In this document: one piece after another, positions 45,587 to 55,800 of the stretch
Layout of the letters: every line of letters begins with the position of its first letter
Numbering within the stretch: position 1 is the first letter of the stretch
Assembly: GCA_001643675.2 (NCBI GenBank)
Contig: LSRY02000033.1
Span: 930,001 to 994,000, forward strand
From: Monocercomonoides exilis
Lineage: Eukaryota > Preaxostyla > Oxymonadida > Polymastigidae
Direction of reading: 5' to 3'
DNA length: 64,000 bases
Made by a program: the position numbers and the translations under genes
The notes under the pieces: model-generated
The model's database searches: none
Seen by the model: only the letters and a program-made list of their open reading frames with translations
Told to the model about the DNA's origin: nothing

Positions 45587-46868
45587 TGGAGCAAAGCATA
45601 AAGGAAAGAGAAAGAGAAAGAGAATGAGAATGAGGATGGATGTGTGTGTGTGAGTGCGTGAGTGAGTGTTTGGCAGAGCTTCACTTCACTTTACTTTGTC
45701 TTTTCTGTCTTTGTCTGTTTTTCTGTTTGTTTGTCTCGCTGTTGATACGCAGCTGCATCTGGGTGCTGATGGGTGGCCGGCTCTTTTGCTTTTGCCTGGC
45801 CAGGGGCAGCTGCACTCTGCCTTCGCTGATGTTCTGAGGCACTTATTTATTTGCTTATTTATTTATTCATCTATCAATCGACTTCCTTATATATTTGTAT
45901 ATTTATATATTGATTTGCGTTTATTTTATTTTGCTTTATATTTTGTTTGTTTGTCTGCCTGCCTGTCTGTCTGTCTGTTTGCTTGGTGCTTGTCCATTCA
46001 CCCACTTGGCTGCTGTGTTTGTATTTGTCTTTGCTTTTCTGTTTATTTTATTTTTTTGTGTTGGCAGTTTTTCCTTTGGCACTTCACCACTTCGCCTGCG
46101 AGCCTTTGCTCAAGACAGGGCCTGCTGGTTGGCTGGTGTTGTGTTTCTGTTTGAGAGGCAGCAGAAGAAGGGGAAAAGTGTTTGGCCTTTGGTCTTTGGC
46201 CATTTGTCATTGTCCATTTGTCTTTGGCCTTTGGTCTTTGGCCATTTGTCATTGTCCATTTGTCTTTGGCCATTGGCCTTTCAGAGCCAGGAAAAGCCCA
46301 TTTCCACTTGAAATAAACGGGAGAGGGGGAAAAGTGAGAGAGAAAAAAGCAACTTTTTTTCTTTTCATTTGATGTTGCAGTCTCAGCTGCCGAATTCGCT
46401 CGCACTTTCAGTTTCATTTTTCTTTTTTTCTTTTTTCTTTTTTTCTTTGCAGCAGACAAAAATCAGGGCAAAGCCTGCAAATACACATTAAGCTGTCTTC
46501 AACACCCAGCACACCAATACAACACATGCAAAAACGGAAAAGCGAGAGAAAAACTAAAAAAAATAGAACTGAAAAAAAAAATCACAAATTAGAAAAGAAA
46601 ACAAAAATAGCTTGGCAAAGTGGCCAACAACACTTTCGGCAATCTTCTGCAGCAACAACAACAACAATGGCCACAAACACAAAAAAACCAAAACACGCAA
46701 AAATACAAAAAGTCAAATCAACTAACATCATCAACAACAAGGATAACAATATCAATAATAATGATGATAATTTCTGTTATGATTTCGAGAATAATAATAA
46801 TGATAATAATGGCGAGGCCGAATACAACCCCTTCTTCTCCTCTTCGTCAACTTCCCTTCCCATTCGCC
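45587..46868. other. Convergent intergenic region, right arm
   Basis: Counterpart of 27,483-28,748, with the same simple repeats. The GGCCAAAGAC array (about 46,185-46,280) is longer here, and the ATT/ATC microsatellite near 46,750-46,815 differs in length. No gene supported. Confidence 0.6.
46185..46280. repeat. Short tandem array (GTCTTTGGCC units), right arm, expanded
   Basis: A block of roughly 38 bp (CATTTGTCATTGTCC followed by ATTTGTCTTTGGCC and CTTTGGTCTTTGGC) is present twice here and once in the left arm. Confidence 0.7.
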
Positions 46869-49800
46869 TCACCCTCCAGAATTCCCTTCCTCCTGCACCC
46901 CCGCCTCTTCTGGCTCTCCATCCCCATCTCCGTCTCCATCCACTCCTTCTTCTCTTCTTTTCCCTTCCTTCCATCTCCTCCAAAACTTCAGAATTGTCCT
47001 CGCTGCCTCTTTCTTCTTCCTCTCTTCTTCTTTTTCCTTTTCCTCTTTTTCTTTTCTTTCTTCTTCCTCCTTTCTCTTCCTTTCCTCCTTTTCCTTTTCT
47101 TTCTCTTCCTCTTCTGCCCTTCTTCGCTCCTCTCCCTCTGCCTCTCCCTCTGCCTCTCCCTCTGCCTCTGCTTCCTCTTCTCTCCTCCTCATCTCTTCCA
47201 GCTCCTCCAGCTCTTCCCGCTCCCGCTGCGCCCTCTCTTCTGCCTCTGCTGCCCCCTCCTCCCCCATCGCTTCCGCTTCCTCTTCCTCCCTCCTCTTCCG
47301 CTCCCGCTCTTCTCTCTCTCGCTTCTCCTGCCGCAGCTCCCGCAGCTCCCTCTTCGCTGCCCACACCTCCTGCCGCTCCTTCCACACACGCACAATCACC
47401 TCCCCCGCCTCCCTGCGCCGCCCCGCCTCTGCCGCTGCCTGCTCCTCTTCTGCCCTCCTCCGCTCTGCCGCTGCCTTCTCCCGCGCTGCTGCCTCTTCCT
47501 CTCCACGCCGCGCCTCCTCCTCCCTCCTCTTTTCTTCTTCCCTCCTCTTCTCTTCTTCCCGCCGCTGCGCCTGCGCCAGCTCCCGCATCCACATGTTCCG
47601 CTCGTTCTCCCGCTCCTCCCGCTTCTTCCTCTCCTCCCTCCTCCCGGCTGACACTCGATATTCTCCATCATCATCATCACCATCATCATCCTTCTCCTTA
47701 CCCTCTTCCCCATCTGCCCCTTCCCTGTCTGCCTCTCCTTTCCCTCTCTCCGAGCGCCTCCCTCCCATCGCCCATCTCCTCCGAAGCTTCTCTGCCAGCC
47801 GCTCCTTCACCCGCGCCTCTTCCCGCTTCACCGCCTCTTTCTCCTCCTCCTCCTGCTGCTGCCCTTTCCGCCGCGTCTCCTCTATCAGCCGCACCAGCTT
47901 TTCTCGCTCTTCTCTTTCTCTGTCCCTCTCCTGATCCCTCTCCTCTTCCCTCCCCTGTTCCTTCCCTTGCTCCAATCCCTCTCTCCTTTCTCTTCTTCTT
48001 TCTTCGCTTCCACTCTGTGCATCTCTCTGCCCTTCTTCATCCACACTCCTTCCTCTTCCACAGTATCTGCCTTCTCCTTCTCTCTCTTCACCCTCTTCTT
48101 CCTCATCCTCATCCTCTTCCTCATCCTCATCCTCCTCTTCTTCCTCGTCATCCACAAATGCATGCTCTCCACTCAGCTCCTTCGACCCCGCCTCAAACAG
48201 GTTCATCAGCTCCCGCTTGATCTCGTTCAGCGAAGGCCGCTCTCCTTCCTCTGTGCTCAGGCACTGCTCAATCAGCGCATCAAACACAGACAGCCTCAGC
48301 GCTGTGCTTTCCCCTCCTCCTCTGTCTCCTTCTCCTTCTCCTCCTTCTCCACCTCCACTTCCTCCTCCTCTTCCCCCTGCCAGGATCTCTTCCATCACCC
48401 GCCGCCCATACTCCTGCCCCTTCCCCCGGTACACCTCCTTCCCTGCCCCAAACTCCGACTCCGCCTCCCAGAACGGCCGCCGCCCGCTCATCATCTCCAG
48501 CAGCAGCATCCCAACTGTGAACGAAACCGACTTCTCTGTCGCATCTGCCCTGAACCTCACCTTCTCGTTCACCTCCACAACATCTTCTCTTCCCCCTTCC
48601 TCTCCGCTCCATCCTCCAAACACCTCCGGCCCCAGCTCCCGCACCTCCCGCTCCCCTGCACATTCCATTCCTCTTTCTCCCCTCTCATTCTCCATCCTCG
48701 CCCTCTCCATCCTCTCCCTCTCCATCCTCGCCCTCCTCTCTGACTCTGCCCGCGCCCTCTGCTCCCTCTTCCTCCTCCCTTCCCCACAGTCCTCCCGCGT
48801 AAACAGCTCCGGCGCCTTGTACCGCAGCGCCCGCTCCTCCGACCGCCGCGCCTCTCCTCGCCGCTTGCTCCCATACCGCTTCACCACCACATCCTCCCCG
48901 CTCACCATCACTGCCCACGGGCTCAGGTTCATCAGCAGCATCCCCGACTCCCCGCTCCGCAGGATGTGCTGGCACCCGTTCACCACCCAGAACACAACCT
49001 TCGCTGCACAGCGCGCCCGCTCCTCAGCACTGCCCCCGCCAAACCCTCTCCGCAGCTCCTCCCACAGCCCTCCCTCCTCTCCTGCCCCTTCCTCTCCTCC
49101 CCCTGACTCCTCCTCCTCCCAGTGCAGCAGCCGCGCCAGCGTCCGCCCTTCATCCACAATCACCCCTCCAAACGGGCTCTCGCACCTGATGCACGGGATC
49201 TTCTTCCTCCTCCCCAGCCACACACTTCCCCTCCTCTCCTCCCTCATCCCTGTTCCCATTCCACTCTCTCCTCTCCTCCCCTCTCCCTCTCCCTCTCTTT
49301 CTTCCCTCTCTTCTGCCCTTTCATCCCCTCCCTCTTCCCTTCCTCCATCCCTTCCTTCATTCTCATTGCTTTCATTGCTTTCCTCCCCTTCTCTTCCTCC
49401 TCCCTCATGTTCCTCTTGTCCTTCTTGTCCCTCATTTCCCTCATTTCCTTCATTTCCCTCCTGTCCATCATGCCCCTCTCCTCTTTCCTCTCCTCTTTCC
49501 TCTCCTCTTTCTTCTCCAGCACTTCCTTCAGCACCTTCAGCATTTCCACTCTCCGCTTTGCTCTTCCGCGCTGCCTCTGCCATCTCCTTGTCCTGCGCCA
49601 GCGCACTCAGCAGCACCCCCACCTCCACATCCTCTTCCCCCACCTCTGCCCCGTCTGCCCCGTACCGCCTCACCCGCTCAAACGCTGCCGACTGCATCTC
49701 CCGGTTCTGCCCCAGCACCTTCGACCCCGACTCCACCAGCCGCCGCTCCCGCTCCTTCCCCTGCCGCCGCTGCCGCACACAGCACCCCACAATCACCACC

Positions 49801-52800
49801 ACCACCACCACCCCCACTGCACTCATCCCCATAAACAGGATGATCGGCCACCCATACCGCTCATACAGGCTCTGCCTCCTCCCTGCCCCTGCCCCTTTCC
49901 CCTTCAGCACAATCGCTGCTGTCGCATAGAACTTTCCGCCTTCCCCTGCCTCCTCTCCTGCCCTCCCCTCTCCCCCTTCCCCGCCTCCCCGCTCCTCCAC
50001 AGCCAGCTCCTCGCTCGAATACACCACCCGCGCCAGCACCTCCTCCTCTGCCCCGCTCTCCTCAATCACCTCCCGCCCGATCCTCCCGTACCCCCGCCGC
50101 TCCGTGTTCTGCCCTGTGCTCTCAAACCGGTATGTCCTCACCCGCTCGCCCCCGTCTGCCCCCCGCACAATTATCTGGAAGTACAGCCCGCACTGCACCA
50201 GCTCCCGCCCCACAAACTCCAGCCGCGCCTGCCCCCCGCTGCTTGTCCAGCTGACGTTCGTCAGCACCGGCCGGAAGTACACCCCGCCTGCCCCTCCACT
50301 CGCCCCCTCCACCACACACCCCTCCTCCATGATCCACCACGACCTGCTCTCCCCCGCCCGCTCCCCGTTCCGGATGCCCCGCACCTCCACCACCCCGCCC
50401 CCGCTGCACACCATGTTCCGCCGCACCGACGGATACCCCTCGATCAGCGGGTTGTTGTCCCCAAACTCCACCCCGTCCACCACCACCACGCCCCCGCGCT
50501 GCCCGATCCCGCCCTTCGACGAGTTCACCACGCTCGTGTTCCACACCCGGCACTCGCACTCCTCCACAAGCACCAGCTGCGACTCCATCCGGCACAGCCC
50601 GCTCCTGCTCCCTGCGCCAAACACCCCGCTCACTGCTGTGCCCCCCACCTCCACCCGCGCCCTCCGCCCTCGAATCACCTCCGGGTCGCTCTGCCTCTGC
50701 CCTTCCCCCCTCACCACACACTCCTCAACCACCAGCACACACTCCCCGCTCCTCCCCATTCCCCCACTCCCATCCGCAAGTATCAGCGGGCACCCCACCA
50801 GCTGCGATGACTCCTCTCCTCCTCCTCCACCAGAACACCACAGCTCGCACTTCACCAGTGCCAGCTGCCCGTCTGTCCCGATGATCGCCGGGTGGCCTGC
50901 CCCGCCTCCCCTCAAAGCCCTCACCTCAATCCCCACCTCCTCAAACCTCACCTCCCCGTGCGCCATGATCAGCGGCAGCGCCTCGTCCACCCCGTTTGCC
51001 CTCCCATTTCCTTCTTCTCCCTCCTCCTCCTCCTCCTCCCCAGCCTCTCCAATCTCAATCCCAATCTCTGCCCTGCTCCCCTCGCCCCACCGCTGCACCC
51101 CCACATCCTCCAGCACCGCCTGCCCCCGCAGCTCCACCCTCCCCACCACATGCAGCATCTTCCCGGCCTCGTTGTCCAGATGCTCCGCTGCCACCGCCAG
51201 CGTCCCGCACGGCGCCCCCTCCGTCCCGCACATCCGCTGCTCTGTCCTGCCCCCCGCCGTCGACGATGCAAACACCTCCCTCCCCCGCCGGAACCGGATC
51301 ACCTCAAACAGATCCACCCCGTCTCCCGCCCCGCACCCCACCAGCCCGTCGCACCCCCGGATCTCGTACCCGCTCGCCCCCTCAAACTGCTCCCTCGTCA
51401 GCGTGAATGCCGAGTAGTGCACCTGCCGCTCCATGTTCAGGCACTCCACAAACACATCCCTTCCCGCCGCCCCCGAGTTCCCCGCAAAGCTCAGCCGGTG
51501 CAGCCCCAGCCCCAGCTCCTCGTGCCCTGCCCCGCTCCCGATCCGCACATACACCGCCCCGCCCCGCTCCCCTGCCCCGCACCACACCATCCTCACATCC
51601 TCCACCGAAACCCTGCTCCCCGCCCCAATCTCCACAAAGCATCCGCCCCCGTTCTGTGTTGTCTGGCAGCTCTGCACCGTCCCGTTCGCTATCCTGTACC
51701 CAGCACCCTGCGCCCCCTCGCTCACAACACTCCCGTTCAGCTCTGTCCGAACATTCGTGAAGTTGCACCCCCGCACCTCAAACATCCCCCACCCTTCGTT
51801 CCTCCTTCCCTTCCCTCTCTTCCCCCCTTTCACCCCATTTAACAATTCTTCCACAAATGCTTCCTCCTCCTCCTCCTCCCGAAACACAAACATCTCAACA
51901 CCAAAGCTCACCCCCGACACTGTGCACCCCACAACCTCCCCCACACCCCCGACTATCTCCAGCAGGCTGAACTGCACTGCCCCTGCCCCTGCCCCCGTGA
52001 AGTCGAACTGCGACTCCTCCACCGCCACCGACCCTGCTGCTGTGTATGTCCCCACCAGCACTCTCTGCCCGCCCGCAAACTCCCGCGGCACCACAAACCG
52101 CACCCGCAAAAACGACAGCGCCCCCTCGTTCGTCAGCACCGCCCGCTCTGTGCTCCCAGCCACGCTCCCCGCCAGCGTCACATTCGCCGCCGTGTCTCCG
52201 CTCGACTCAATCGCAAACCCTGACACATCGCACCCCCTCGCCACCTCCACCCCCCGCACCACACGCATCGTCCGCCGCCCGCCCTCTGCTGCCGAGTTGG
52301 CCACCCCCTGCTCAAACGTCGCACACGGCGCCCCTGCGCTCCCGCACCCCGGATACCCCCTCCCCTTTGTCTCTGACACATGCACCACCCCATACTGCAG
52401 CCCCATCAGATACACCAGCAGGTTCACCACCACCCCTGCGCCTGCCCCGCCCCCCGTTTCATCCCCGCAGAACGCCTCCTCGTCTCCCTTCCACGCCTCC
52501 CACCCAAACCCCATCTGCTCCTCCCTCACCACATCCTCCAGCCGACCTGCCCGCACATAAATGTTCTTCCCCCACCGCGCCTCGTTCTTGCTGAACCCCA
52601 TCGCCCCAACCTCCACGCTTGCACTCCTCGACCCGCACTCCACATACAAAAACCCGCCCCGCCCGCTGTACTCCGAGCACACACACCCCACCGCTGCTGC
52701 TGCTGCACCGCTTGCTCCGCTGTTCAGCTTCAGCGACCCCGCTGCCCCAACATCCACCGCCAGCGCCCCGCCTTCCCCGCTCTCCGGCGCTCCGATGTTC

Positions 52801-55800
52801 GACACATTCACCCCCACAAACTCGCACACCATCCCCGCCACCTCCATCGCCGCCTCCTTAAACACGCTCCCCACATACTCCGACCCGATGCTCGTGTTCC
52901 TCACCCGCAGCTCCCCGCCTGTGCCCCGCACCAGCTGGAACTCCGCTGCCCCGCCTGCCTCTGCTTCCCCCGCTGCCTCCCCTCGACTCCTGCACACCAC
53001 CCGCCCGTCCTCCACCTCCAGCACCCCGCCCACCACCAGAAACAGCACCCTCTGCCCCAGCTCCAGCACCCGCGGATACTCCACCCCGACACACGAAAGC
53101 TTCCCTTCCTCTGCGTTCGTGAACACTGCCCCTGCGCTGCTGCTCCGCCTCAGCACAGCACTCCCCACCACCAGCCGCGCCTGCACCCCTTCCTCTGCAC
53201 CCTCAATCACCCGATACCCCAGATACACCTCCCGCCCCACCATCCCTGTCCCGTTCACCCGCAGCCTCGGCAGCTCCTCCGACGCATCCCACGCCCTCAC
53301 CCGCCGCCACCCGTAGTCAAACGTCCGGCACGCCTGCGCCCTGCCCCCGCACTCTGCCGTGTCTGCCCCTGTCTCCCCCGACACCACCACCTCGTGCGTC
53401 TGGCTCCCCAGCACTGTGTCCAGCAGCGTCTCCAGCAGCCCCTCGCCCCCAAACTCCACCCCGTAGAACGTGCTGCTCCCTCCTGCCGAGAACAGGAAGA
53501 TGTCGCACTCAAACCCCCGCACCACATCCGCGTCTGCCATCTCCCCGCAGCTCACCCGCACAAAGCACTCGCTCAGTGTGCTCGCCAGCGGAGTGAACGT
53601 CGGGTGCACAAACAGGAACTCTGCCCCTGCCCCGCACTCCACATACGCCAGCCGCCCAGCTCCCCGCTCCCCAACCTCTGAGCACTCCACCACCGTCCCG
53701 TTCAGCACAAACCGGTGCTCCCCCGCCACCCCCACCAGCATCGCCCCGCCTTTCGCTGAGCTCGCCGACAGGCACTCCCGCACTGCACCCCCCACCACCT
53801 GCACTCCCATCATGCACCCCTCCTCAAAGCTCACCAGGCACGGCACCCCTGCCCCTCCCTTCACCTCCTCCGCCTCGCACTCCTCCAGCCGCAGCCCCTC
53901 CTGCACCACTCCGCGCTCTGTCTCCGTCGTGTTCTTCCGCACCCGCCACACGCTCCCCTCCCCAACAGCCAGCCCTTCCACCCGCGTCTCCACAAACACC
54001 CCGCCTCCAATCGACGTCTCCAGCTCAAACACACTCCCCACATACCTCGTCACCCCGCTCCCCCGCACCACACACCGCTCCATCCCAAACAGCCCCCGCA
54101 CCCCTCGCCCCAGCACATACCCGATCACCCCCGCCCCGCCATGCGCCTCAAACACACAGTCTCTGAACTCTGCCCGCTCCCCATGCGTCTCAATCAGCAC
54201 CCCGTCTGGAGGCTCCACCTCCGAATACAGCACAAACCGGATCTCCCTCACCCCCAGCACACCCCCGTTCCCGATCCCCTGCACCTCTCCGCCTGCCCCA
54301 CCCAGCACCGCAAACGACACCACCCCAGGCTCTGTGCTCCCCTCTTCCTCACCCACCCACCGCTCCACCTCCATCCCGCTCAGATCCCCAACACCCCCCA
54401 TCACACACTCCCCCTTCACCACCAATCGCTTCTCCCTGCTCCCCTCCGCAAACCGCCCACGCCCCACTGCCAGCCGCTCGCACGGCACCTCCTCTGTCCC
54501 GCACTCCACTGCCGAGTCGAACCCGCACTTCGGCTGTTGCCCTCCTCCTCCACCACCAGCCAGCGCATAGTGCACATACACCACCCCTTCATGCTTCACC
54601 CCCGTCAGCAGCCACACCAGGTCCACATCCTGACACTCTGCATCTGTCCCGCACAGCGAGTTTCTCGTGTCTGCAATCCCCCGCCGGAACGCAAACGCCT
54701 CTTCCGTCACCACGTCCCGCAGCACCGGGCACACCACAAACACATCCCGCCCATGCGTCGCCTCGTTCCCCACAAACTGCAGCTCCCGCAGCACAAACCC
54801 CCCGCTCTCGCTCACCCGCACATGCACCCCGCCGCCTCGCCCCTCCGCTGCCCCCGACCCTGCTGCCCCTGCTGCTGCCCGGCACGACGACAGCGTGCAC
54901 CGCCACAGCTCAGCCGCCTCCGTCGCCCCCTCCGACCACACCCCCACCCCGCCCCCAGCCATCGACCCCGCTGCACTGCACAGCGCAAATGTGCAGTCTG
55001 CACACACCACCCCAAACGCCCCGCCCTCCCCATCCAGCACACAGCCCCCGCTCCCTCCGCTCCGGCTGATGTTCACGAAAGAGCACGACTCCAGCCGCAC
55101 CCCCTGCGCTCCTCCCGCCCCCACAGACACCACTGCCCCCGACACCAGCGCTGCATCCCGCACAGCCACCCCCACCAGCACCAGCTTCCCTGCCCCGCTC
55201 ACCCCAAACACCACACCCCCACCCCCTGCCCCCACCACCTCCACCTTCCGCACCTCCGCGCTCCCGCTCCCCTCCACCCCCACCACCCCCGTCTCCCGCT
55301 CTGCCCCTGCCTGCTCAATCCCCACCCCGCTCACACGCACCCTCCCTCCTCCCACACGCACCACCCACGCTCCCTCCCTCATCACCCGCGTCCACATCCG
55401 CGTCACTGCTGCCCCTGCCCCGCTCACATCCACCGCCTTCTCTCCAAAATCCACCCCTTCCCACTCCTTCTTCTCATCCACAGACACAATCACCATTTCT
55501 CGTGCAACTGCCTCTTCCTCTTCATCCCTCATCCTGCCTCTGCCTCTGCCACTGCCGCTGCCACCCCCGCCTTCTCCCCCGCTCTCCTCATCCACACACC
55601 CCTCGCTCCCTTCCTCCCCACCCCAGCAGTACAGCTGCCCCCGCGCCTTCCCCATCGTCTCGCACCCGTGCTCCTCGTCCCACCCGCAAAACCCCACCTC
55701 GTCGCTCCCGCTCCTGCTCACATACACCCTGTCCATCGTCGTCCGCATCCACTCCAGCCCAACATCCCTCTCCTCTCCTCCCCCTTCTCCCCTCGTGTCC

